Source: Kitasatospora sp. NBC_00458
GTDB taxonomy: Bacteria; Actinomycetota; Actinomycetes; Streptomycetales; Streptomycetaceae
Assembly: GCF_036013975.1 (NCBI RefSeq)
Contig: NZ_CP107904.1
Location: forward strand, 7,411,001 to 7,475,000
Length of the DNA stretch: 64,000 nt
Direction: 5' to 3'
The notes beneath the pieces are model-generated. The model made no database searches. It had not been told where the DNA came from and saw only the letters and a program-made list of their open reading frames with translations. Shown one piece after another: positions 13,747 to 21,945 of this stretch. The stretch's first letter is position 1, and every line of letters begins with the position of its first letter. The position numbers and the translations under genes were made by a program.

Positions 13747-16523
13747 GCGGGACGGGCACGATCGGCGGGGAGCGCACCGAGGGCGTCGCGGGCGCTGGGG
13801 CGGGCGCTGCACAGGGGGGCGCGGAAGGTATGTCGGGCGCGGTCGAGGCGCTGCTGGCGGCGGTCCGCGAGGGGCGGGTGCCGCAGGTGCCGGGGCTGGT
13901 CGCCGTGCTCGGGCCGGCCGAGCGGCGGGCCTGCGTCCCGGTGCTCAGGGAGCTGCGCAAGGAGGCCCGCGGCGACTGGTCCAAGGCGGCAGGGCAGCGG
14001 ATGGGCGCGCTGCTGGTCGCCGGGGCCGGCTGCCACTCCGGCGCGGCCGGCGCCGCCACTTGGATCGGGGGGCGGGACTTCGCCGGCCGCTCCTGGGCCC
14101 GGCACCCCGCGCTCGGCCAGGTGGTCGAGGCCCAGCCGGAGGAGTGGCAGATCGACGTGGTCGGCCGACTCGCCGCCAAGCGCGGGTCGGGCTGGAGCTG
14201 GGACCTCTACCCGCTGATCGAGCGGGTGGTGCGGCGGACGGGCTGCCCGGTGCCGGCCTCCGACGACTTCACCGCCGAGTGGCTGCGCTCGGCCGCCGGC
14301 GCCGATCGCGGTCCGCGGGGTGCCGCCGACACCCTGCTGGAGCGCCTGCGGGCGGACACCTTCACCCCCGTGCTGCTGCCGCGGGTGTTCGAGCTCGACG
14401 AGGTCGGCTGGCCGCTCGACGCCCGGTACAGCACCCGGCCGGGCGACTCCTGGCCGGAGGCGATCGCGGGGCTGGCGGGCAGCCCGGAGTTCGACCGCGC
14501 CGATCTGGTCGACCTCTGCGTGGCCAGGCTGGTCCGCGGCGGCCGGCCGGCGGACCAGAAGGCCTTCCTCGCCGTGCTGGCCGCCCTCGCGCCCGCCCCG
14601 GCGGAGTACGCCGCCCGGGTCCGCGACCTGCTCGCGATGCTGGACGGGCTCTCGACCGTGGCCGCCCACGCCCAGCAGGCGCTCGCCGGACTGGACGAGG
14701 CCGGGCTGGTGGAGCCCGAGGTGCTGACCGAGGCTTCGGCGGTGGTGCTGTTCCGCAGCGAGAAGAAGCTGGTCCGCGCCCAGCTGGCGTGGCTGGAGCA
14801 GGCCGCCCGGCGCTCGCCCGAACGCTCCGGTCCGGTGGTGCTGGCCGCCGCCGAGGCCTTCGGCCACCCCGACACGGTGCTCCAGGAGCGCGCGCTCAAC
14901 GTGGTGGCCCGCCGGCTCAAGGCGGCCGGCGAGGGCGTCCTGCCGGAGCTGCGGCTCGCCGCCCGGTCGCTCGACCCCGCCCACCACGCCCGCGCCGGTG
15001 AACTGTTCGGCGCGCCGGTGGGCGGCGGCGAGGACGACGACACCGCGTGGAGCGAGCTGCTCCCGCCGGTCCCGGTGCCGGCCCCGCTCGGCGACCCGCT
15101 CGCCACCCCGGCGGAGGTCGCCGAGGAGCTGGCCGTGCTGCTGGCCTCGGGCCGGTCGGACGTGGCCCTCTTCGAACGCGTCCTGGACGGCCTGGTCCGG
15201 CACGCCCACCAGGACCGGGCGGCGCTCGCCGGCGCCCTGGAGCCGGTGCTGCGGACGAACCCGTGGCACGACGTCGGCCGCTGGCAGGACTGCGGCCCCG
15301 GCGAGGTGCTGTACGTCGCGGCGGCGGTCGCCGGGCTGGTCGACCCGCACCGGCGCGGCTCCGGCTTCCGGAACAGGGGCGAGCACCCGCTGGGCGGCGA
15401 CCACCACACCGTGTACGGCGCCGTGTTCGCCGCCCGGCTCTTCGAGGCGGCCGAGCGGGTCACCACCGACCGCCCGCCGCTGCTGCTCGCCACCCCGACC
15501 GATGCGACCGGCGCGGTCGAGGCGGCCGCGCTGGTGGAGCGCCTGGCCGCCTACGAGGCGGTCGGCGCCGCGGTCGGGAAGGCCGACCTGAGCGCCGCGC
15601 TGCTGCGGGTCGCGCCGACGACCGGGGCGGCCGTCCTGGCGGCGGCCGACCGGCTGGCCTCGCCCGCCGGCCGCTGGGCCGCCCGGTGGCTGCGCGAGGG
15701 AGGCCTGCCGGCGCAGTCGTCGGCCAGGGTGCTCTTCGCGCCGGGGCCGGAGGCCCGGCCCGCGCAGCGCTACTGGGACCGCTGGTGGGAGGTGGTGAAG
15801 CGGGTCGCGGTCACCCAGACCGGCAGCGGGGGCGGTCCGGCCGGCCCGGCGGGCGAGCGGCTGGAGCCCGGGTTCTGGGCGCTGCTGGACGGCACCGCGC
15901 CCACGGTGGACCGGGCCCGGAAGCAGAACGAGTGGCTCTGGGAGCCCAGCCCGCACTGGGCGGCGATGCTCCCGCACCACCGCGAGGAGCAGGCGGCCCG
16001 CTGGCTCGACTGGTTCGCCGACTCGGCGGACCGGGACCGGCGCGGGGTGGGCCGGATGATCGTGGTGCTCGCCGAGGGCGGCGGCCCGGCCGGGCTCTCG
16101 CTCCACCTCGCCCTCGCCTACGGGCTCGGGGCGAGGTTCCCCGAGGACCGCACGGCGGCCGTGGACGCGCTGCTGGTCCTCGCCGCCCGGGGCGACCTGG
16201 ACGGCGCGCTGCTCGGCCGTGAGCTGGGTGAGCTGGTCGCCCTCGGCACCGTGAAGCCCAACCGGCTCGCCCACTCCCTGGCCACCACGGCCGACACCGG
16301 CGCCTACGGCACCGTCTGGTCGGTGCTGGCCACGGCCCTGCCCGCCCTCCTCGGCGGTGAGGTGCCGCGCGGCACGGTCGACGTGCTGGCGGTGGCGGCG
16401 GACGCCGCGCGCCGCTGCGGTGCCCGCGGCGAGGTCGCGGGTGTGGCGGAGGTGGCGGGCCGACCGGGGTCGAGCCGGCTGGTGAAGCAGGCCCGGGTCC
16501 TGCGCGAGGTGCTGGCCGGCTGA
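13743..16523 (+). CDS. DUF6493 family protein coupled to the SWIM protein
   Basis: A 926-residue cytoplasmic protein starting at ATG 13743, inside the stop of the SWIM gene (ATGA). After a short Gly/Ala-rich lead it is helical throughout. Leu/Ala-rich repeats (ALVVAGAG, PVVLAAAEAFGHPDTVLQERALNVV) resemble HEAT/ARM-type solenoids. The Trp-rich segment SYWDRWWEVVKR-type near residue 680 and WLWEPSPHWAAMLPHH near residue 735 are distinctive. In streptomycetes this family is usually found beside a SWIM protein, so the pair probably acts as a complex. Function unknown. The frame is also open far upstream, but only as a shadow of the SWIM gene. Confidence 0.7.
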   Translation: MSGTGTIGGERTEGVAGAGAGAAQGGAEGMSGAVEALLAAVREGRVPQVPGLVAVLGPAERRACVPVLRELRKEARGDWSKAAGQRMGALLVAGAGCHSGAAGAATWIGGRDFAGRSWARHPALGQVVEAQPEEWQIDVVGRLAAKRGSGWSWDLYPLIERVVRRTGCPVPASDDFTAEWLRSAAGADRGPRGAADTLLERLRADTFTPVLLPRVFELDEVGWPLDARYSTRPGDSWPEAIAGLAGSPEFDRADLVDLCVARLVRGGRPADQKAFLAVLAALAPAPAEYAARVRDLLAMLDGLSTVAAHAQQALAGLDEAGLVEPEVLTEASAVVLFRSEKKLVRAQLAWLEQAARRSPERSGPVVLAAAEAFGHPDTVLQERALNVVARRLKAAGEGVLPELRLAARSLDPAHHARAGELFGAPVGGGEDDDTAWSELLPPVPVPAPLGDPLATPAEVAEELAVLLASGRSDVALFERVLDGLVRHAHQDRAALAGALEPVLRTNPWHDVGRWQDCGPGEVLYVAAAVAGLVDPHRRGSGFRNRGEHPLGGDHHTVYGAVFAARLFEAAERVTTDRPPLLLATPTDATGAVEAAALVERLAAYEAVGAAVGKADLSAALLRVAPTTGAAVLAAADRLASPAGRWAARWLREGGLPAQSSARVLFAPGPEARPAQRYWDRWWEVVKRVAVTQTGSGGGPAGPAGERLEPGFWALLDGTAPTVDRARKQNEWLWEPSPHWAAMLPHHREEQAARWLDWFADSADRDRRGVGRMIVVLAEGGGPAGLSLHLALAYGLGARFPEDRTAAVDALLVLAARGDLDGALLGRELGELVALGTVKPNRLAHSLATTADTGAYGTVWSVLATALPALLGGEVPRGTVDVLAVAADAARRCGARGEVAGVAEVAGRPGSSRLVKQARVLREVLAG

Positions 16524-16602
16524 GCCGGCGCGGTGCCGTGGAGCCGGGGCGGGGCGGTGGGCGGGGTGAGGCGGTGGGTGGGAGGTCGGGTCGACGGGTT
16601 TG

Positions 16603-16644
16603 AGAACAATCGTTCTTGACTGAGCGTTCTTCAACTCCTAGGGT
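16603..16644 (+). promoter_or_regulatory. TetR gene promoter overlapped by its operator
   Basis: TTGACT (16616-16621), a 17-base spacer and TAGGGT (16639-16644) form a clear sigma-70-type promoter, 7 bases before ATG 16652. AGAAC-AATC-GTTCT (16603-16616) overlaps the -35, and a further GCGTTCTTC lies in the spacer. This arrangement fits autorepression. Confidence 0.75.
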
Positions 16645-16651
16645 CGTCGTC

Positions 16652-17215
16652 ATGGGAAGACCACGCGCCTTCGACGAGGACCAGGCCGTGCAGGCGGCGG
16701 CCGAACTGTTCGCCCTCCGGGGCTACGAGGGGACCTCGGTGGACGACCTGGTCACCGGCCTCGGAGTCCACCGGGGCAGCCTCTACAAGGTGTTCGGCAG
16801 CAAACGCGGCCTCTACCTGGCCGCGCTGCGCCGCCACCTCGACCACGAGGTGCTGCCCCTCACGGCGGCGCTCGGGGCGGCCGGGGGCCTCCCCGGGCTG
16901 CTGACGCGGGCGGCCGCCGCGTTCGACGGCGGCCCGGCCGGCGGACTGCTGCTGTCGGCCGCCGTCGAACGGGCCGGGAGCGACCCGGAGGTCGGCGCGC
17001 TCGTCGCCGAAGGCCTGGCCGCCCTCGACACCGCCATCGCCCGGGCGACCGGTAGCGGCACCGGCACGGGTGACGGGGACGGTGAAGGCGGCGGGGCCGC
17101 CGGGCTGCTCGCGGCGACGGTGCTCGGCCTGCGGCTGCGGGCCCGGGCGGGCGTCGGCGCACCGGCGGCCGCGGACGTCGTGGCCTTCGCCGACCGAGTC
17201 GGTCCGACCGGCTGA
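16652..17215 (+). CDS. TetR-family regulator (leaderless)
   Basis: A 187-residue repressor-type protein. The helix-turn-helix region is MGRPRAFDEDQAVQAAAELF, then TSVDDLVTGLGVHRGSLYKVF and SKRGLYLAALRRHL. The C-terminal ligand domain carries a Gly/Asp-rich insertion (residues about 132-146). ATG 16652 directly follows the -10 box by 7 bases. The frame continues to 16616, but that start would lie inside the promoter. The PH-like gene 60 bases downstream may be co-transcribed. The related YcdC/NemR-like subgroup often senses reactive small molecules; no ligand can be assigned here. Confidence 0.85.
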   Translation: MGRPRAFDEDQAVQAAAELFALRGYEGTSVDDLVTGLGVHRGSLYKVFGSKRGLYLAALRRHLDHEVLPLTAALGAAGGLPGLLTRAAAAFDGGPAGGLLLSAAVERAGSDPEVGALVAEGLAALDTAIARATGSGTGTGDGDGEGGGAAGLLAATVLGLRLRARAGVGAPAAADVVAFADRVGPTG

Positions 17216-17275
17216 GCACGTCCCCACCCGGGGCCCGCAGGACATCGTTCGACCACCAGCAGGAGGAACCGTTCC

Positions 17276-17647
17276 ATGGCTCACGTCAGCGTCACCGACC
17301 ACACCCTCGTCGTCGAGATCGAGGGCCTCGACCGGCTCTGGGCGATCAGGAGCCGGATCGAGATCCCGCTCGGCAACGTCCGGGGCGCCACCGTCGACCC
17401 CGGGATCTTCCGCGAACCCAAGGGCATCCGGGTCGGCGGTACGCACTTCCCGGGGCTGATCACCGCCGGGACCTTCCGCTCGGGCGGCGAGTGGGTGTTC
17501 TGGGACGTCAAGAACCCGGAGAAGGCGGTGGTGATCGAGCTCGTCGACGAGCGGTACAGCCGACTGGTGATCGAGGTCGCCGACCCGCGCGCCACCGTCG
17601 ACCTCGTCGAGCTGGCCAAGCGGCCCGCGGACGACCGGACCAGGTGA
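17276..17647 (+). CDS. Small PH-like domain protein
   Basis: A 123-residue all-beta protein with pattern VSVTDHTLVVEIEGLDRLW, SRIEIPLGNVRGATVDP, GTHFPGLITAGTF, GEWVFWDVKNPEKAVVIEL. This is the order of strands seen in bacterial PH-like domains of conserved actinobacterial hypothetical proteins. No signal or membrane segment. A strong AGGAGG lies 7 bases before ATG. It follows the TetR gene by 60 bases and may be part of its regulon. Biochemical role unknown. Confidence 0.68.
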   Translation: MAHVSVTDHTLVVEIEGLDRLWAIRSRIEIPLGNVRGATVDPGIFREPKGIRVGGTHFPGLITAGTFRSGGEWVFWDVKNPEKAVVIELVDERYSRLVIEVADPRATVDLVELAKRPADDRTR

Positions 17648-17774
17648 CCGCCCGCCCCGCCTGACGGCCCGCCCCGTCCGATCGCCTGCCCCGCCTGACG
17701 GCCGGGCAGGCCCCGGGCGGGGCGGCCGTCTAGGGTGAGCGGGTCTCCCGCCGCCGCACCCGCCCGGAGCATCC

Positions 17775-18728
17775 GTGCTGCACCTTCGCCTGATCGTCCC
17801 CGTCGACCTGCGCGACACCGTACTGAAGCGCCTGGACGGCTGCGTGGGGGTGACCCACGTGGTGCTGCTCCCCGACGCCGCCGTCCGCCCGCCCGGGGAC
17901 GTGGTGCTCTGCGACGTGGCGCGCGAGTCCGCGGACGAGGTGCTGGGCGAGCTGCGCGCGACGGGCCTCACCGCGCGCGGGGCGATCGACGTCCAGCAGG
18001 TCGAGCTGACCCTCTCGGCGGCGGCCGACGAGGCGGAGCGGCTCGCGCCCGGCGAGGGCGCGGACGCGCTGGTCTGGGAGGCGGTCTCCGAGATCACCCA
18101 CGAGGAGTCCACGCTCACCGGCGTCTACCTGGCCTTCCTCACCGTGGCGACGATGCTGGCGGCCTGCGGCGCGGTGCTGGACAGCGCGATCCTGGTGGTC
18201 GGCGCGATGGCGGTCGGGCCGGAGTTCGGCCCGCTGGCCGGACTCTGCGTGGCACTGGTGCAGCGGCGGGCGCGTCCGGCCCTGCGCTCGCTGAACGCGC
18301 TGGTGGCGGGGTTCGCGGTGGCGATGGCGCTGACCGTCGGCTTCTCGCTGCTGATGGACGCCGGCGGGCTGTTCAGCCAGGCGCGGTTCGACGGGGCGCG
18401 GCCCAACACCTCGTTCATCTGGCAGCCGGACGCGACCTCGTTCGTGGTGGCCTTCCTGGCGGGCGTCGCCGGGCTGCTCTCGCTGACCTCGGCCAAGGCC
18501 GGGATGCTGGTCGGCGTGGCCATCTCGGTGACCACCGTGCCGGCCGCCGCCAACGCGGCGGTCGCGCTCGGGTACGGCGACTTCCGGCAGTTCTGGGGCT
18601 CCAGCCTGCAACTGCTGCTGAACATGCTCGGGATCGTGGTGGCGGGGGTGCTGACGCTGTTGGTGCAGCAGGGTGCCTGGCGGTGGATCCGCCGCCGGGC
18701 GGCGGAGGAGGAGCCGGCGGCCGCCTGA
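17775..18728 (+). CDS. DUF389 membrane protein
   Basis: A 317-residue protein with a soluble N-terminal ferredoxin-like part (residues 1-100) and five or six membrane helices after. The DUF389 (TIGR00341 type) hallmark is LDSAILVVGAMAVGPEFGPLAG at residues about 135-156. A second conserved stretch is FLAGVAGLLSLTSAKAGMLVGVAISVT. Function of the family is unknown, and transport is presumed. GTG 17775 is preceded by a weak GGAG. A TAGGGT at 17731-17736 may be its -10 box. Confidence 0.8.
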   Translation: MLHLRLIVPVDLRDTVLKRLDGCVGVTHVVLLPDAAVRPPGDVVLCDVARESADEVLGELRATGLTARGAIDVQQVELTLSAAADEAERLAPGEGADALVWEAVSEITHEESTLTGVYLAFLTVATMLAACGAVLDSAILVVGAMAVGPEFGPLAGLCVALVQRRARPALRSLNALVAGFAVAMALTVGFSLLMDAGGLFSQARFDGARPNTSFIWQPDATSFVVAFLAGVAGLLSLTSAKAGMLVGVAISVTTVPAAANAAVALGYGDFRQFWGSSLQLLLNMLGIVVAGVLTLLVQQGAWRWIRRRAAEEEPAAA

Positions 18729-18866
18729 GCGCCACGGCCGCCGGTCGGGACCCGGACCCGGACCCTCAGGCCCGGACCCGGCGACCCGGCGCTCATGCCG
18801 CCGCCGGGCTCCGGCTCCGTCCGTACTGCCCGCACTCCCCGCGGAGGGGGCTCGGAGCCGGAGGGC

Positions 18867-20315
18867 TCAGACCGGGACGCCGTCGTCCTCCGCCGCCTTC
18901 GGCCGTCCGCCGGACCCGTCCGTCTTCCCGACGGCCGTCCCTCCGACGGCCCTCCGCTCGCCGTCCGCCGCCGCGCCGGCGGCCGGTCCGGCGCCCGTCG
19001 CCCCGGAACCCGCCGCCCCGCCGTTCGCCGGCCCGCTCCCCGATCCGTTCGCCGCCGCCCCGTTCGCCGCCGCCCCGGCGCCGGTCGTCGCGACGGTGCC
19101 CGCTGCCGCGCGGGCCGCGTCGTCCGGCACCAGCAGCGACGCGCCGTCCTGCGGCAGCGCGGCCACCGCCCGCCACCAGAGCCGCAGGGTGGGCGGGTCG
19201 ACCGGTTCGAAGGGCTTGCCGGGGCGCGGCACGGCCAGCCGGGCGCCGAGCGCCCGGGCGGCGGCCACCACCCGTTCCGCGGGCTCCTCCCAGGGGTGCG
19301 GGGCGAGGTTGAAGGTGCACCAGTGGATCGGCAGCAGCAGGTCGCCGCCGAGGTCGAGGTGCGCCCGGACGCCCTCCTCGGGCGTCATGTGCACCTCGGG
19401 CCAGAAGTCGCTGTACGCGCCGACCTGCATCATCGTCGCGTCGAACGGTCCGAGCCGGCGGCCGATCTCCGCGAAGCCGGGGAAGTAGCCGGTGTCCCCG
19501 CTGTGGAAGACCCGGTGGCCGCCGCCGGACACCACCCAGGACGCCCAGAGGAAGAGCGCGCTGGTGCGCGGTCCGCGGCTGCAGTAGTGCCGGGCGGGTG
19601 TGGCGGTCAGGGTGAGGCCGGCCACCTCGGCCGACTCCCACCAGTCCAGCTCGACGATCCGCTCGGCGGGCACCCCCCAGTGCTCCAGGTGGGCGCCGAC
19701 CCCGAGCGGGACGGCGAAGGCCGCGCCGGTGCCGATCAGCGCCCGGACGGTGCCCATGTCGAGGTGGTCGTAGTGGTCGTGGGAGACGACCACCACGTCG
19801 ACCGGGCCGAGTTCGTCGAGCGGCAGCGGTACCGGGTGGAGCCGCTTGGGCCCGGTCCAGGCGAACGGTGAGCAGCGGTCGCCCCAGACCGGGTCGAACA
19901 GGACGCGGCGGCCGTCCAGCTCGGCCAGCACGGTGGCGTGGCCGAGCCAGGTGAGCCGGAGGCCGGAGGCGGGCGGCGCGGCCAGGTCGACGGGGAGCAG
20001 CCGGTGCAGCGGCACGGCGGCGGCCGGGACCCGGCGGGCGCGGTCCGCGGCGAGCTGGGCGCGGGTGATCTCCAGCGGGCTCCGCTCGTACACCAGCCGG
20101 CGGGTGGGGACCGGATTGCGGAAGGCGCCGTCGGAGAACTGCGGCGAACGGTGGACGCGGGTCAGCCGCTCGCCGCGCGGCTCGGCTCCGAAGGCGTCCG
20201 TCCGGATCCGGTGCCAGGCCGCTCGGGGCAGTCCGGTGAGGCGGCCCGGGGGAGCGGTGAGGGCCGAGGTCAGGCCGGGGACACGGGTGTACCAGGGGGC
20301 GGCTGGGCGGGGCAC
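18867..20315 (-). CDS. Metallo-beta-lactamase-fold hydrolase, NAPE-PLD-like
   Basis: A 482-residue zinc hydrolase. The catalytic loop HDHYDHLD (residues about 205-212 of the open frame), GHATVLAELDGRRVLFDPVW, the CSRG/RTSALFLWASWVV region, HSGDTGYFPGF and PIHWCTFNL are all present, in the order seen in NAPE-phospholipase D and UlaG-like enzymes. Substrate unknown; a phospholipid or phosphoester is plausible. The C-terminal 90 residues are Gly/Ala/Asn-rich low complexity. GTG 20315 is chosen because GGAGG lies 4 bases upstream. The frame itself extends to 20363. Confidence 0.82.
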   Translation of the reverse strand: MPRPAAPWYTRVPGLTSALTAPPGRLTGLPRAAWHRIRTDAFGAEPRGERLTRVHRSPQFSDGAFRNPVPTRRLVYERSPLEITRAQLAADRARRVPAAAVPLHRLLPVDLAAPPASGLRLTWLGHATVLAELDGRRVLFDPVWGDRCSPFAWTGPKRLHPVPLPLDELGPVDVVVVSHDHYDHLDMGTVRALIGTGAAFAVPLGVGAHLEHWGVPAERIVELDWWESAEVAGLTLTATPARHYCSRGPRTSALFLWASWVVSGGGHRVFHSGDTGYFPGFAEIGRRLGPFDATMMQVGAYSDFWPEVHMTPEEGVRAHLDLGGDLLLPIHWCTFNLAPHPWEEPAERVVAAARALGARLAVPRPGKPFEPVDPPTLRLWWRAVAALPQDGASLLVPDDAARAAAGTVATTGAGAAANGAAANGSGSGPANGGAAGSGATGAGPAAGAAADGERRAVGGTAVGKTDGSGGRPKAAEDDGVPV

Positions 20316-20666
20316 GGCACCTCCAAGGACGGCTATGGATACCGGGCATGCCGGGGCTCGCACCGCCGGCGGGGGGACCGATGCGGTACGACAACCATCT
20401 CGTCGGAGGTTACTCGTCGTCGGCTGTTCGGACCCGGCGAGCGGCCCGGCGCGCGCCGTTCGGCGTACCCGCCGGAAGCGTGCGGCGGTCCGCCCGCCGG
20501 GTCGTCCTCCGCTTCGTCCGCGGGCCCGTCCACCGCTCCTCCGGTTCGTCCGCCGCTCCGCCCACCGATCCGATCGCCGGAATGCCTGCCCGCCGGGACG
20601 CCTGCCCGGCGGGACCGGTCGCGGGCAGGATCGTGTACGGCCCGCGGACCGGGGTTTCCCCGCGGA
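20316..20666. other. Noncoding region with hairpins
   Basis: This stretch holds the 5' side of the hydrolase gene and the 3' side of the MaoC gene. It contains a 15-base direct repeat (GCCTGCCCGCCGGGA-like, near 20584 and 20600) and two hairpins, one listed separately and one next to the maoC stop (CGGGG-TTT-CCCCG, 20651-20663). Open frames here have poor codon bias. I see no gene. Confidence 0.6.
20589..20613 (-). terminator. Candidate terminator after maoC
   Basis: CCCGCCGGG and CCCGGCGGG are exact reverse complements around ACGCCTG. It lies about 55 bases beyond the MaoC stop on the minus strand. Confidence 0.5.
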
Positions 20667-21119
20667 TCAGGCGTAGAAACGCGTGATCGTCTCCGCGACG
20701 CAGTGCGGCTTGGCGCTCTCCGCGCTGGTGATGGTGAACCGGACCACCGCCTGGACGCCCCCGGCCACCTCGGTGGCGGAGACCAGCTCGGCCGTCGCCC
20801 GGATCGCCGTGCCGACCGGCAGCGGGGCCGGGAAGCGGACCTTCTCCGAGCCGTAGTTCAGTGCCATCCGGACGCCCTCGACGCCGTAGCACTCCTTGGC
20901 CAGCACCGGGATCATCGACATCGTGAGGTACCCGTGCGCGATGGTCGAGCCGAACCGGCTCTCCTTGGCACGCTCCGGGTCGACGTGGATCCACTGGTGG
21001 TCGCCGGTCGCCTCGGCGAACAGGTCGATCCTGGCCTGGTCGACGGTGTGCCACCGGCTGGTGCCCAGTTCGGTGCCGACGGCGGCGGTCAGTTCGGCGA
21101 GGGAGGCGAAGGTCGTCAC
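20667..21119 (-). CDS. MaoC-type (R)-enoyl-CoA hydratase
   Basis: A 150-residue single-hotdog protein. MaoC-type hydratases add water to 2-enoyl-CoA thioesters in fatty acid or polyketide metabolism. The hydratase-2 motif is intact: FAEATGDHQWIHVDPERA contains the catalytic Asp and His, followed by FGSTIAHGYLTMSMIP. GTG 21119 has an AGGAG 6 bases upstream. Length is typical of stand-alone bacterial members (about 150 residues). No partner enzyme is immediately adjacent. Confidence 0.88.
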   Translation of the reverse strand: MTTFASLAELTAAVGTELGTSRWHTVDQARIDLFAEATGDHQWIHVDPERAKESRFGSTIAHGYLTMSMIPVLAKECYGVEGVRMALNYGSEKVRFPAPLPVGTAIRATAELVSATEVAGGVQAVVRFTITSAESAKPHCVAETITRFYA

Positions 21120-21270
21120 GGAGCGCTCCTGAGGGGCGGGCGGTGAGGGCGGGATCGATGGCCGCGGAGCGGGATCGAACTCCGCAGAGTATGCCTACCC
21201 GCGGGTCACCTGTCAGCGGCCCCGCCCCCGGCCCCGCCCGGCCCGGGGCGGCTCCCGGGCCCGCCGGGCC

Positions 21271-21702
21271 TCAGGAGCGCTGCACCGAGCGGCCGGCCGG
21301 CAGCAGCCGGCGCCCGCTGACCAGCTCGGGCACCAGGGAGACGAACAGCGGGTCCGGGTCGCCGACCCACGGCCGGAGTCCGGAGCGCAGCGCCCGGCGG
21401 ACCTGCTCCGGTTCGCGCACCAGGTCGGCCCGGCCGTGCACCAGTACGCTCCAGCCGGTCCGGGTGACCGGGTCCAGCTGGTCGGCCTGGAAGGCGACGA
21501 CCGTGCCGTCGAGGCAGCGCGCGGTGGCACTGTCCCGGCGCACCGCGAGCAGCAGGCGCCCGTCCCGGGTGACCTCGAAGGAGACCGGCAGCACGGCCGG
21601 CAGCGCGTGCTCGGTGTACACCACGCGTCCGACGGGCACGGTGCTGAGCAGCCGCAGGCACGCGGCCTCGCTCAGCGCCTCCAACTGGTCGTCACGGTCC
21701 AT
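21271..21702 (-). CDS. PPOX/FMN-binding split-barrel protein
   Basis: A 143-residue split-barrel flavoprotein of the pyridoxamine-5-phosphate-oxidase-like superfamily. Family stretches are LSTVPVGRVVYTEHALPAVLPV, GRLLLAVRRDSATARCLDGTVVAFQAD and WSVLVHGRADLV. Stand-alone members bind FMN or F420 and reduce diverse small molecules. The true substrate cannot be read from sequence. ATG 21702 is the family-consistent start. The frame upstream is an artefact of the opposite strand. Confidence 0.8.
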   Translation of the reverse strand: MDRDDQLEALSEAACLRLLSTVPVGRVVYTEHALPAVLPVSFEVTRDGRLLLAVRRDSATARCLDGTVVAFQADQLDPVTRTGWSVLVHGRADLVREPEQVRRALRSGLRPWVGDPDPLFVSLVPELVSGRRLLPAGRSVQRS

Positions 21703-21945
21703 GGGTCCGATCGTCCCCCTGCTGCGGGCGGGCCGATAGGGCCCATGGTCCCGGAGCGACAGGGCCGGGAGCCCCGTCGGGGGGCGCACGGACGGTAGCC
21801 TGCCCGGCGGACGGCACCCGAGCGCGCGGAGCGTGCCGAAGTGGGCGGGTGCCGGGAACATCGGCGAGCGGCGCGCCGCCGGGCAGCGGCGGACGGTGCC
21901 GCGGCGGGCGGTCCCGGGACGACCGGGGACGGGCAGGAGGGGGCG

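Noticed and set aside
13713..16634. Long minus-strand open frame opposite the DUF6493 gene
   Set aside because: Composition is His/Gly/Arg-rich without domain motifs, as expected for a mirror of GC-biased coding DNA.
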